Shown here: positions 16,359 through 25,033 of the stretch, in pieces
How the letters are laid out: every line of letters begins with the position of its first letter
Numbering within the stretch: position 1 is the stretch's first letter
Source: Shewanella electrodiphila
Lineage (GTDB): Bacteria > Pseudomonadota > Gammaproteobacteria > Enterobacterales > Shewanellaceae
NCBI RefSeq assembly: GCF_023283985.1
Contig: NZ_JAKIKU010000003.1
Location: 1-64,000, forward strand
DNA length: 64,000 nucleotides
Direction of reading: 5' to 3'
Translations under genes and position numbers: made by a program
Notes under the pieces: model-generated
Told to the model about the DNA's origin: nothing
What the model saw: the letters and a program-made list of their open reading frames with translations, nothing else
The model's database searches: none

Positions 16359-19205
16359 ATGCTTACCAAAAAAAATCAACTTCAATTTAGCTGGATAGGT
16401 AAGCTTTTAGGTTATAAATCAATAACGTTAATTGATTCTTCGATTGAACTGCAAAATTCCAAACAAGAAACTCGTATCGAAATGTCTGATTGCATAGTAT
16501 TCCCAATACTAAAACACAAATGGTATGGAAGTGAGCTGACTCTAGATATTGCTGGAAAAAAATATAGCTATCGTTTTCTAGCAAAGAAGAACTCTGAAAT
16601 CTTCATGGATAACCTTAATACTGAAGTTGCACAATCAGTTAAAGGTTACATTTCTAGTATGGTTTTCACTTGGGAAGAAAACCTCATAAAGCATTACCCA
16701 AGGCAGTCCAAGGTTGATGAGTTATATAAAATTTGCTCCTTAATCAATAGAAGCTATAAACAAGAAACTTTGACTTGGGAAAAGTACCTAAGTGAGAGTT
16801 TACTATCTCAAGTTAGGCAAATCGTTAAATTTTATCCTGTTACTTACAAATCTCTTCAAGAACATCATGAGTCTATTCAATTAGAAAATAGACAGCATTT
16901 TTTTGATTGTGTGGAATCTAACCCTTTAACTCAAGAACAACGACTTGGTGTACTTCGTTCTGACGATTTGAACATGGTGCTTGCTGCAGCTGGAACGGGT
17001 AAAACGTCAGTTATGGTTGCAAAAGCGCTCGACCTGATAGATAGAGGGTTAGCAAAGCCAGAAGATATATTAATCTTGGCTTACAACAAAGCTGCCGCTA
17101 ACGAGTTAAAAGAACGTTTAGATGATAAAGCTACAAGAAGCGGTATCCCTTTAGACAAAACGCCTCATATATCTACGTTTCATTCACTTGGAAGGCAAAT
17201 GTTAAAAGAGGCGAAAATATCAACCTACATGAGCATTTTCGTTGAAGACCCAATAAAGCTAAAGCAATGGGTAACGGATTGGTTATTAAATTATTTATCA
17301 AAAGATACAAGCAGGCTAGTGGACTTTATCAGCTTGACTCCTGAGCCTGTTGACCCGTTTACTATCAAAACTCAGGCAGAGTACGAAGCTTATGTTCGAG
17401 ATAATGAACTGAGAACGTTAAACAATGAACTAGTTAAAGGTTACCAGGAGCTTGTAATCGCAAACTTTATGTACCTTAACGGCATTCCTTATACTTATGA
17501 AGATAGATATGTCAGTAAACGCAGAGTTGAAATTGGCTTTGATTACAGCCCTGATTTTCATTTAGATGGCACTGATATTTACATTGAACATTTTGGCATT
17601 GATAGAGAAGGTGGGACACGCCCTGATATCGATGCTGAGCAATACAATGAAGAAATGGAAAGTAAGCGTGCTTTACACGTTGAGTTTGAAACAACTTTAG
17701 TAGAAACATTTCATTATGAATGGGTCGAAGAAACGCTGACTATTGGACTTGAGAAGCAGCTAAAAGAATTGGGTGTAGAATTTAACCCAATCAACAGTGA
17801 TGAATTACTCGAAAAACTACAACAGTCAGGGAAAATAGGCAATTGGAGTGACTTACTCTTAAAAGCACTGGCATCGATAAGAGTAGAAAGGCTTGATTAC
17901 GATGGTATGTTTAGGAGATTTGAGAATGCCAACATATCACAACCGCAAAAGTACACATCATTACTGGATGCTTTGCATGTAGCTTATGTCGAAGAGCTCA
18001 AAGAGCAAGACGCCATTGATTTTGATGACATGATAATCAGAAGTATGGATTCGATAGAAAAAGGGCTGTACGTCCCTAAATGGTCTTACGTTCTAGTCGA
18101 CGAATTTCAAGATATCTCCACAGCTCGAATGGATTTGGTAAAAGCCATTGTTGATAAAGGCCCAAAACCATCACTAACGGTAGTTGGAGATGATTGGCAA
18201 TCCATTTACCGATTTTCAGGTGGTAAACTTGAATTGACCACTCGTTTTGGTGAGCTTGTAGGTCAGTATACTGAGTCAAAACTTCAAAAAACCTTTAGAT
18301 ATAATAATAGTATTGCTGATACTGCTGGGCTGTTCATCATGGAGAACCCTGAGCAATATAAAAAGCATATTGAAACACATACTCAAGTTGAGAGCTCACA
18401 AGTGTACTTACTTGATGACAAAGTGGGAGTCCGTGACGGTGTTTATCAGAGAGTCTCGGAAGTTGTTTCGAAGATAAAAAGCCAAGATGAAAATGCCACC
18501 ATTGCTATCATTGGTCGTTATAACTATCTCTTAAATGAATCAAAAGCCGCTTTAGCAAAAGCAGGGTTAAATAATAATGTTTCCCTATGGAGTTTTCATA
18601 AATCAAAAGGGTTAGAAGCTGATTATTGTATCTTAATTGGATTTTCACAGGGTAAGTTAGGCTTTCCTAATGACAATATCGACCAAGCAGTCGTAGAAGC
18701 ATTATTACCGACTTTAGATGCATATCCTCACTCTGAAGAAAGAAGACTACTTTATGTTGGTCTAACGCGTGCCAAGAAAAAATCCTACATCATTGGCGAC
18801 CCTAGTTCGCCATCATCCTTTATTTCAGAGCTACTCGCGCCAAAGTTTGAAGTAAATATACATTCAAAGGCTTTTCAGGAACGCTATAGAAAAATGTTTA
18901 AATGCCCAAATTGCCAAGACGGTTATTTAAAACTGATTAATGGTAAATTTGGTGGGTTCTACTCATGCAGTACGGGTAAAGGCTGTAAGGTCGGTAAGGC
19001 TAGAGTATGTTCTGATTGCGGAGCACCTTCTATCGATAAACGTTCTACAAGCGACTGTAACAATCAAGATTGTAATCATTCAATGAAGATTTGCGACAAG
19101 TGTGGAAGACCGATGAAACTCCGCAAAGGAAAGTTTGGTGAATTTTGGGGTTGTACCGGTTATGGAATAAAAGATGATCAATGCAGTAATACTCAAAAGC
19201 AGTGA
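16359..19205 (+). CDS. HelD-like superfamily 1 helicase with nuclease insert and zinc ribbons
   Basis: The 948-residue protein has a DNA helicase IV-type N-terminal domain (1-100), Walker A AGTGKT (211-216), VDEFQD (580-585), VVGDDWQSIYRF and YVGLTRAKK near the end of the helicase core. Between the motor motifs, YSPDF (396-400) and YIEHFG (408-413) mark a PD-(D/E)XK-like insertion. Residues 847-945 contain about a dozen cysteines as topoisomerase-type C4 zinc ribbons. E. coli HelD has 684 residues, so both additions are extra. It probably unwinds and perhaps cuts DNA; a defence or repair role is inferred from the neighbours. No attC adjoins it. Confidence 0.75.
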   Translation: MLTKKNQLQFSWIGKLLGYKSITLIDSSIELQNSKQETRIEMSDCIVFPILKHKWYGSELTLDIAGKKYSYRFLAKKNSEIFMDNLNTEVAQSVKGYISSMVFTWEENLIKHYPRQSKVDELYKICSLINRSYKQETLTWEKYLSESLLSQVRQIVKFYPVTYKSLQEHHESIQLENRQHFFDCVESNPLTQEQRLGVLRSDDLNMVLAAAGTGKTSVMVAKALDLIDRGLAKPEDILILAYNKAAANELKERLDDKATRSGIPLDKTPHISTFHSLGRQMLKEAKISTYMSIFVEDPIKLKQWVTDWLLNYLSKDTSRLVDFISLTPEPVDPFTIKTQAEYEAYVRDNELRTLNNELVKGYQELVIANFMYLNGIPYTYEDRYVSKRRVEIGFDYSPDFHLDGTDIYIEHFGIDREGGTRPDIDAEQYNEEMESKRALHVEFETTLVETFHYEWVEETLTIGLEKQLKELGVEFNPINSDELLEKLQQSGKIGNWSDLLLKALASIRVERLDYDGMFRRFENANISQPQKYTSLLDALHVAYVEELKEQDAIDFDDMIIRSMDSIEKGLYVPKWSYVLVDEFQDISTARMDLVKAIVDKGPKPSLTVVGDDWQSIYRFSGGKLELTTRFGELVGQYTESKLQKTFRYNNSIADTAGLFIMENPEQYKKHIETHTQVESSQVYLLDDKVGVRDGVYQRVSEVVSKIKSQDENATIAIIGRYNYLLNESKAALAKAGLNNNVSLWSFHKSKGLEADYCILIGFSQGKLGFPNDNIDQAVVEALLPTLDAYPHSEERRLLYVGLTRAKKKSYIIGDPSSPSSFISELLAPKFEVNIHSKAFQERYRKMFKCPNCQDGYLKLINGKFGGFYSCSTGKGCKVGKARVCSDCGAPSIDKRSTSDCNNQDCNHSMKICDKCGRPMKLRKGKFGEFWGCTGYGIKDDQCSNTQKQ

Positions 19206-19724
19206 CTAATATTTATATTCGTGCTGGAAGCTTTAACTAAGAATTGTCCAGAAACAGGTTAGGTGATACAACTTACTTTTGTCCCAAAGCGAGTTGGTGC
19301 TAGCAATGGGATAATCAGTATAACCTTACTTTTTTTATCAATTATGACCGCCTTACTTGTCGTCTAAATGACTGGTTGCCTATACAGGTATAACTGTTAT
19401 TTTCCAAATTGAGATAATTCTGGCACCAAAGGATTCGTAAAATGAACTTTTTACGCATCGATAATTTTGTAACATTCGAGAAAACCCATATATATCAATC
19501 TACTGCGGTTTTTTTAAGTGTTGTATAGACCTCGTAAACAAAGACGCATTCTTTTTCCGGCAGTATTTTGAGCATTACTTACGTATTAGCGAAAATATTC
19601 GATTTACAACAAGAACTTAGCAATGGTACCTTTGAAGTTTGAATTGAGCAGCCTGGAACATTATTGTGCTGCAATTGAATAAGCTATTAGCAGTTTCGAA
19701 AGCATCACGGAGTAGGGTTTTACA
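19206..19724 (+). other. 519-bp gene-free stretch
   Basis: Apart from a partial R1 copy at 19221-19262 I see no gene, attC or clear hairpin here. It may contain the promoter of the cassette gene that follows. Confidence 0.5.
19221..19262 (+). repeat. partial, degenerate copy of repeat R1
   Basis: AGCTTTAACTAAGAATTG followed by TCCAGAAACAGGTTAGG matches the last third of R1. The left arm of the small palindrome is damaged. No attC precedes it. Confidence 0.45.
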
Positions 19725-20345
19725 ATGAGCATGGATTACTGGGAATATCAGCAAGAAGAGGCAATGAGTGAATATTACGAAGAGTTGTATCTTTCCGAAT
19801 TTAAAGAGCGAGCAATTGATGAGTTTACAGCTGAGAGGCTTTGCTCTTATTATGTCGATAACTCAAAACTATTAGATGACTCGTTTCGTGCATTTGATGA
19901 GGCAAAAAAGGTTGCTGCTTTATCCCCTACATCTGGGTTAATAATGGCTGCAATTTCTATAGAACTTGCAATTAAGATCGGGTTATTGAAGCCAATCGTT
20001 TTTGGCTTTGTGCATAGTGAAGCTGTTGCTGAATCAATTTCAAATACTGTTATAAAGCAGACAGGAATTGATCGTTTTAAAGCTCTATTAGTCGAACTAT
20101 TAAAAAATATTTCACAAATTGACATAGTTACATATAAAAGAACAGGGCAACAAAATATGTCGCTCTGGGACGAGCGCGGAAAAGTTCAAACCCTAAGAAA
20201 CTCAATTTCTCATCGCGGATCACTCACCTCAGCTCAAGACTGTCAACTAGCAATTGATATTGCTGATGCTGTATTAAATGAGCTCTTGCCGGATGTATTG
20301 GCTTCTCTAGGTTTACGCATACAAAACAAAATCATCGTAGAATAA
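19725..20345 (+). CDS. HEPN-like cassette protein
   Basis: This 206-residue, largely helical protein has RNSISH at residues 158-163, an R-x4-H signature used by HEPN ribonucleases and related toxins, preceded by a hydrophobic helix (GLIMAAISIELAIKIGLL). Such proteins act in abortive infection or as RNases; activity is inferred from the motif only. GGAGTAGGG lies upstream of the ATG. An attC begins five bases after the stop, so it is a cassette. Confidence 0.55.
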   Translation: MSMDYWEYQQEEAMSEYYEELYLSEFKERAIDEFTAERLCSYYVDNSKLLDDSFRAFDEAKKVAALSPTSGLIMAAISIELAIKIGLLKPIVFGFVHSEAVAESISNTVIKQTGIDRFKALLVELLKNISQIDIVTYKRTGQQNMSLWDERGKVQTLRNSISHRGSLTSAQDCQLAIDIADAVLNELLPDVLASLGLRIQNKIIVE

Positions 20346-20350
20346 ACTAC

Positions 20351-20446
20351 TAACAAGGCAATCAAGTCGGACGCGTAACACTTGGCTCGCGCTCCTTCGT
20401 CGCTAATTTTAGCCAAGTGTTTCTTGCCGCTTATTGCGGCGTTAAG
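20351..20446 (+). repeat. attC site 7
   Basis: It begins TAACAAGG and ends GCGTTAAG. The arms CACTTGGCT/AGCCAAGTG pair perfectly. It is intact by eye. Confidence 0.88.
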
Positions 20447-20471
20447 TTTTTAAACCGAGAAATATTCAACT

Positions 20472-21224
20472 ATGGATGTAATGCAAGAACTTGAAACGGA
20501 TTATGAGCGAGCGGTCTGTTTACAGAATATTCTCATAGCGAGGGCTACCGGAGAGACGCCAAGAACTGGTGATTATCAATTACTCCGCCAGATTCTCATG
20601 GAAAAGGCAGCGCTCAAACAGCTCATGCCTTCGTTTGTCCGAACTAATCGTGACCTTAATCAGTTTTGGCAATTCATCAAATATGAATTTGAAAAGTATC
20701 AGCAGCGTCGAGATTATATTTATAAAGAATTTCAACCGCTGCTAGATATGCTAGAAGGGAAGAATCAAGCACCAGCAGATACCTCAATTTCTGAAGCCTT
20801 GAAGTCTTTTGATGAGGCAGGAGTACATGCTGCTTGGGAAAAAGCCTTAGATCGTAGAGTTGATGATCCAGATGGAGCAATTACAGCGGCTAGAACTCTA
20901 TTAGAAACTGTATGTAAGCATATTCTTGATCTTCAAAAAGTTGCGTATAACTCCAAGAAAATCGAGATTCACGAACTATATAAGTTGGTAGCAAAAGAGT
21001 TGAACTTGTCACCTGATCAGCATAATGAAGCTGTTTTTAAGCAAATTCTTGGAGGCTGTTCGGCAATAATTAGTGGGTTAGGTACGCTAAGGAATCGACT
21101 TGGTGATGCTCATGGTCAGGGGAAGGTTAGCGCCAAGCCATCCCCGAGACATGCAGAACTTGCTGTGAATCTTGCTGGCTCTATGGCAATATTTTTGGTC
21201 AGCACATGGCAAAGCCGACAGTAA
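20472..21224 (+). CDS. abortive-infection C-terminal (Abi_C) family cassette protein
   Basis: The second half of this 250-residue protein (about 115-245) matches the Abi_C domain: ITAARTLLETVCKHIL, then LRNRLGDAHG with R207 and H214 in a HEPN-like R-x6-H arrangement. Proteins of this family are linked to phage exclusion, probably as RNases. The N-terminal 100 residues are helical and unassigned. It follows an intact attC and is the first gene of its cassette. Confidence 0.68.
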   Translation: MDVMQELETDYERAVCLQNILIARATGETPRTGDYQLLRQILMEKAALKQLMPSFVRTNRDLNQFWQFIKYEFEKYQQRRDYIYKEFQPLLDMLEGKNQAPADTSISEALKSFDEAGVHAAWEKALDRRVDDPDGAITAARTLLETVCKHILDLQKVAYNSKKIEIHELYKLVAKELNLSPDQHNEAVFKQILGGCSAIISGLGTLRNRLGDAHGQGKVSAKPSPRHAELAVNLAGSMAIFLVSTWQSRQ

Positions 21225-21348
21225 AGAAACTTGAGGATTTAATGATTTGAACATAGAGGGTTTAGGGCTGGACGCATAGTCCGCGGAGCAGGGTCACTGG
21301 ATACGAGCCAATCAACCACGCATAGCGCGAAGAAGAGAGGTAAGAATC

Positions 21349-21525
21349 ATGAGAAATAAAATTCAAAAAACAGTGAAAAATACAGCAACGCAATTACGAG
21401 GTTTCTGCACATTGGAGACCGCCCTGATAATAGTAGGATGGATAGCTTTTGCTATCGGCATTTATGTAGTTACGGACCCTTTGGGGAAACTAATCATTCT
21501 GGCTGTATCCAGGGTCCTGCCCTAA
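21349..21525 (+). CDS. 58-residue single-pass membrane protein
   Basis: ATG at 21349 is preceded by AGAGAGG. The peptide starts MRNKIQKTVKNTATQ and has one membrane segment (LIIVGWIAFAIGIYVV) followed by a short hydrophobic tail ending in SRVLP. It lies between the Abi_C gene and the 277-residue gene without a clear attC on either side; GGGCTGGACGCAT at about 21271 may be part of a ruined one. It could be a small toxin or immunity-type peptide, but nothing proves this. Confidence 0.45.
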   Translation: MRNKIQKTVKNTATQLRGFCTLETALIIVGWIAFAIGIYVVTDPLGKLIILAVSRVLP

Positions 21526-21582
21526 GTCCTTTGCGTTCAAACTTAATGGGCGATTGTGCTAATTTAAGCTCAACAGGAAGTT

Positions 21583-22416
21583 ATGAAGCTAAAGAAATTA
21601 CAAAACCTAGATTTTATGCAAAAGTTTCAATCTCTTTTGGAGACTGAATTTGAGCATAAGCTTTTCATTGCAAGTCTAAGAAACTATGCATCTCATGGCA
21701 ATCCTCTAAGATTTCACAATTTTGCGTTCTCAATGCGCGAGCTTGTGCTTCATGTACTTAAGAGAAAGGCTCCCGTAAAAAAAATAAAAAAAGTTTCTTG
21801 GTATGTACGTGAAAGCGAAAAGCACGAAGTTACTAGGCGCCAGCAGTTAAAATATTGTGGTCAAGCAAATATATCAGATGAGTATCTCGGAGAGGATATA
21901 CTAGAGCACTTGAATGAGTGTATCTCTGAGTTCTTGGACGAGTTTCACTTTTTCAATAAATATACTCATATCACAGAGAAGTATTTTGAGGCATGCCCCA
22001 AAAAATTCTTTGAGGATGCTAGACAGGTTATAAAAATTGCAAGTGACTCGTTAAGTCAGCTAGATGACATAGAGCGTATCGTTATTGATGCGCTTGAAGA
22101 GAAAGTTCATGATTCAGTGGTAACCACTGCTGTTGGTGCTATACCCGATAGTCTATCTACTATTGCCAATCATGTATTCGTTGATTATTCAGAAGTCGAA
22201 GAAATAGAATGTACGAAAATTGATCATGAATATATTCATGTTACAGCGAGAGGCACAGTGCACGTAACTCAAGAATACGGGCCAAAAGATGACTTATGCA
22301 CTATAAATGAAAGTTACCCATTCTCACTAGAAATGAAATCACATGTTGGAAATCCCGATGACTTTAAAATTGAAGCAGAAGAGTTAGATGTTGATACGTC
22401 ATCATGGTACGAATAA
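21583..22416 (+). CDS. cassette protein, possibly predicted pPIWI-associating nuclease family
   Basis: The 277-residue protein starts after AGGAAG. An N-terminal helical region with RNYASHGNPLRFHNFAFSMR (about 29-48) and RELVLHVLKRKAP is followed by a helical middle and an acidic beta-rich C-terminal part (190-277). It reminds me of cassette proteins annotated as predicted pPIWI-associating nuclease, but I have no decisive motif, so treat that name as tentative. A short attC follows directly. Confidence 0.5.
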   Translation: MKLKKLQNLDFMQKFQSLLETEFEHKLFIASLRNYASHGNPLRFHNFAFSMRELVLHVLKRKAPVKKIKKVSWYVRESEKHEVTRRQQLKYCGQANISDEYLGEDILEHLNECISEFLDEFHFFNKYTHITEKYFEACPKKFFEDARQVIKIASDSLSQLDDIERIVIDALEEKVHDSVVTTAVGAIPDSLSTIANHVFVDYSEVEEIECTKIDHEYIHVTARGTVHVTQEYGPKDDLCTINESYPFSLEMKSHVGNPDDFKIEAEELDVDTSSWYE

Positions 22417-22420
22417 AACT

Positions 22421-22487
22421 TAACAAGGCGCTGCTACGGAAAATTTACTCGCTGCCACTCCTAAACTTCCGCATAGCGCGGCGTTAC
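22421..22487 (+). repeat. attC site 8 (short form), fused to R1
   Basis: TAACAAGGCGCTGC pairs with GCATAGCGCGGCGTTA across a shorter stem than in other sites, giving a length of about 67 bp. Repeat R1 starts at its right end, as at 1646. Confidence 0.75.
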
Positions 22488-22560
22488 CACATATCAGGTT
22501 GCCATACTTTACCTAATGGAAGTTGTTGCTTTCAGAGTTTCAGCTTTAAATGATTTCTGT
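22484..22560 (+). repeat. repeat R1, copy 2
   Basis: It matches copies 1 and 3 closely up to GATTTCTGTC, then diverges exactly in the small palindrome. The Tn7-like tniQ gene ends 148 bp further right. The break could be decay or the left junction of the transposon. Confidence 0.75.
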
Positions 22561-22707
22561 CTATAAGTGAGCTAGATATTTAAAGAAGTGCCAAAATTCA
22601 CTTTGTAACTTCACCTACATCAAATCATAAAAGTTAATATTGATAAGTTTAGTTTTATAAATTGTTGTGACCCAATAAGAAATTAGATGTAGGTTTTATA
22701 TTTACCT

Positions 22708-24042
22708 TTAAAACTCTAAAGAAAGCTGGTTTTTTAACTTTCTAATATTGAGGACATCATTGTAATCCACCAACTCATCACTATTATATCCAGCCCACCT
22801 CGGAATACGGGCCTTCCCACTCTTTCTAAACGCTAAAATTTCTTCTCTAGAAGCGCCAGTTATTCTAATCGCTTTATCTATATCCACCATTCGTTTTTTG
22901 ATGCCATCAAAATGCTTCTTCGCAAACCTGTGCAGTGTTTTACTGTCACAATAAATAGAGTCTAACAAAGTTTTACCTGGTTGATAGCCATAAGCAAGTT
23001 CGCCTTTATAAAGCGCAATGACAACATCTTGCATTTCTATATCATTTTTTAACAGCAAAGCCTTAAAAGAGGACATCGGTTCCATTTTTGTAGAAGGTTT
23101 AGTTAAAGAAATCATTAAAAATAATGGCGATACATCAACAACGGATTTATTTGATAATCTTGCATTTGTTTGCGTTCTAATAAGTCCTTCTGAGGCTAAC
23201 GTAGTTAAACCTTCAATTGTGATACCGATAGATTTACAAGCTTCACTAGCAGATAACCAAACTTCAGACACATTTGATAAACATCTTATGTGACACTGCT
23301 CTGTTTCTTTTTTTAAGGTCTTTACCGCAGGCCAACTGGTTTTTAAGTGACTTAACAGCCTTATTATTTCTACATTAGCAATGCTCTTTGTGTAATACCC
23401 TGAGATTGAATGAATCGATTGTTTAGCCCATTTTTTCGCACAATCTAAATCAGTTAGCAGTGCGTAGCCCAATTTCAATGCGTATTGGAAATTTGGTAAT
23501 TGTGGATACTTAGTAGATTTGATTGGGCCTATTTTTTCATAATGATGTGCAGCCAGTAAGACATCGCTTACTTGCTCATGTGAAAGGTGAAGGTGTTTAT
23601 TACGTTCTGCAGTTAACGCCTTGTGGCAAAAAACGTTCGTACATCTTGCTTGTAACAGCGTAGGTTCAAATTTTAATAATGAGTTGCAATGAGAGCAGAC
23701 ACTTATCAAGTCATTACCATGTATTGCACAATATGACTGAAAAGGATTCTGCCATTCATTACGGTAATACGGCTTTTCTCTGATACAGTCTGGGCAAATC
23801 TTAGGAGTCAGTTGCAATGAATAATTAAACAGTGGACTCTGCATGCTGGATAAATGAGTGCGCTTTGGTAGCAACAAATCAATTTCAGGTACATTAGAGT
23901 CGATGCACTTTATAACACGGTTCAATTGAGCATCACTCACTAAAGCAGATGTCCTGGTTAATCCGTTGCGAGTAATCAAACGAAGTAGGTAACCAATTGG
24001 GGCTTCATTTTCGATTTGAGCGGGTTTAATACTAAACTGCAT
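22708..24042 (-). CDS. tniQ: TniQ/TnsD-family target-selection protein
   Basis: The 444-residue protein starts with FSIKPAQIENEAPIGYLLRL, typical of TniQ, and has zinc-binding pairs C83-C86, C105-H108, C116-C119 and C134-C139. The C-terminal half (about 240-440) contains putative DNA-binding helices (ITGASREEILAFRKSG). TniQ/TnsD proteins bring the transposition complex to a chosen target. It overlaps tnsC by 11 bases, so the four tns genes form one operon. It is longer than the ~400-residue TniQ of CRISPR-guided elements and shorter than the ~500-residue TnsD of Tn7. Confidence 0.85.
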   Translation of the reverse strand: MQFSIKPAQIENEAPIGYLLRLITRNGLTRTSALVSDAQLNRVIKCIDSNVPEIDLLLPKRTHLSSMQSPLFNYSLQLTPKICPDCIREKPYYRNEWQNPFQSYCAIHGNDLISVCSHCNSLLKFEPTLLQARCTNVFCHKALTAERNKHLHLSHEQVSDVLLAAHHYEKIGPIKSTKYPQLPNFQYALKLGYALLTDLDCAKKWAKQSIHSISGYYTKSIANVEIIRLLSHLKTSWPAVKTLKKETEQCHIRCLSNVSEVWLSASEACKSIGITIEGLTTLASEGLIRTQTNARLSNKSVVDVSPLFLMISLTKPSTKMEPMSSFKALLLKNDIEMQDVVIALYKGELAYGYQPGKTLLDSIYCDSKTLHRFAKKHFDGIKKRMVDIDKAIRITGASREEILAFRKSGKARIPRWAGYNSDELVDYNDVLNIRKLKNQLSLEF

Positions 24043-25033
24043 AGGTTTGTTTTTTCGAATATGTAAGATGATTGGATTTTTCTAACGTGTTTCTTTTCTT
24101 TGCTTCTAAAATAGTATTGTTAATCCACTGTATTTCGGACAGATTTACAAAAGGATTATCAATACCTTTGCAATACAGATTAAAATTGATACTTAATGCT
24201 TGATATAGAGATTCTAAATCAGGGCTTCTCATACAATTTTCTTGAATGAATAAATCATTCAACGTACTCATGCTTTTCTCTTGATAAGCGACATATACTC
24301 GGTCATAAAACTGCTGATGTAATACATTGGAGGGGTCTAAATCAGGCCCTATGATTTGCTTAAGATACCAATTTACACAATCAATCCACTGACTTTGCCT
24401 TGGTGCATGACGCCTCAATGGCAGCGGCCGTAACATGCGCCGTGATAATTGCTCATTATCATTAAGTTTCATGTTGTGTTCACCAAATGACATTAGCCTT
24501 GAGGCAAGTTGACTACCGGCAAAAACAATGGAGCATTGAATTGCATCTTCATCGAGTAACCAGCAAAGATATTTGATGATGGATTGAAACAAAATGCCGT
24601 CATAGGATGTAGAAAGGTTTTGTATCTCATCTAAAATGATGAGTTCTACCTCTTGCTCCTTTAGTAAGGTAATGAATTGAGTTTCTAGCTCCGAGGAATG
24701 CGGCCTATTTCTAATAGGCGGACCTCCCAACGCAGAAATCAACGTTTTCATAAAATCGTTAACGTTTGATTTGCCTTGACGTACTGCATAATAGAAAACA
24801 GGTATTGTCTTTTTTTCAATGTCTTCAACAGGTTTATATAATTTCTTATAAGCTTTGAGCAAATGTGTTTTGCCTTCGCCTGAAGCGCCATAAATAAGCA
24901 GTCCTTTTTTAGTACACTGCTTATCGAAATACATGCCATGGACCATCTTAATCCGCTTAATTGTCTCATTGACTTTATCGCTCTTAAATATGTCGTCTTC
25001 CGCTATATCGACGGTTAAATCACGCATTACCAC
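24032..25033 (-). CDS. tnsC: TnsC-like AAA+ transposition regulator
   Basis: The 333-residue ATPase has Walker A GASGEGKT (49-56) and Walker B LIILDE (132-137). Proteins of this group polymerise on DNA and link target recognition by TniQ to the TnsAB transposase. Its size matches TniB and the short TnsC of Tn7-like families rather than Tn7 TnsC (555). It overlaps tnsB by seven bases and tniQ by 11. Confidence 0.88.
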   Translation of the reverse strand: MVMRDLTVDIAEDDIFKSDKVNETIKRIKMVHGMYFDKQCTKKGLLIYGASGEGKTHLLKAYKKLYKPVEDIEKKTIPVFYYAVRQGKSNVNDFMKTLISALGGPPIRNRPHSSELETQFITLLKEQEVELIILDEIQNLSTSYDGILFQSIIKYLCWLLDEDAIQCSIVFAGSQLASRLMSFGEHNMKLNDNEQLSRRMLRPLPLRRHAPRQSQWIDCVNWYLKQIIGPDLDPSNVLHQQFYDRVYVAYQEKSMSTLNDLFIQENCMRSPDLESLYQALSINFNLYCKGIDNPFVNLSEIQWINNTILEAKKRNTLEKSNHLTYSKKQTYAV

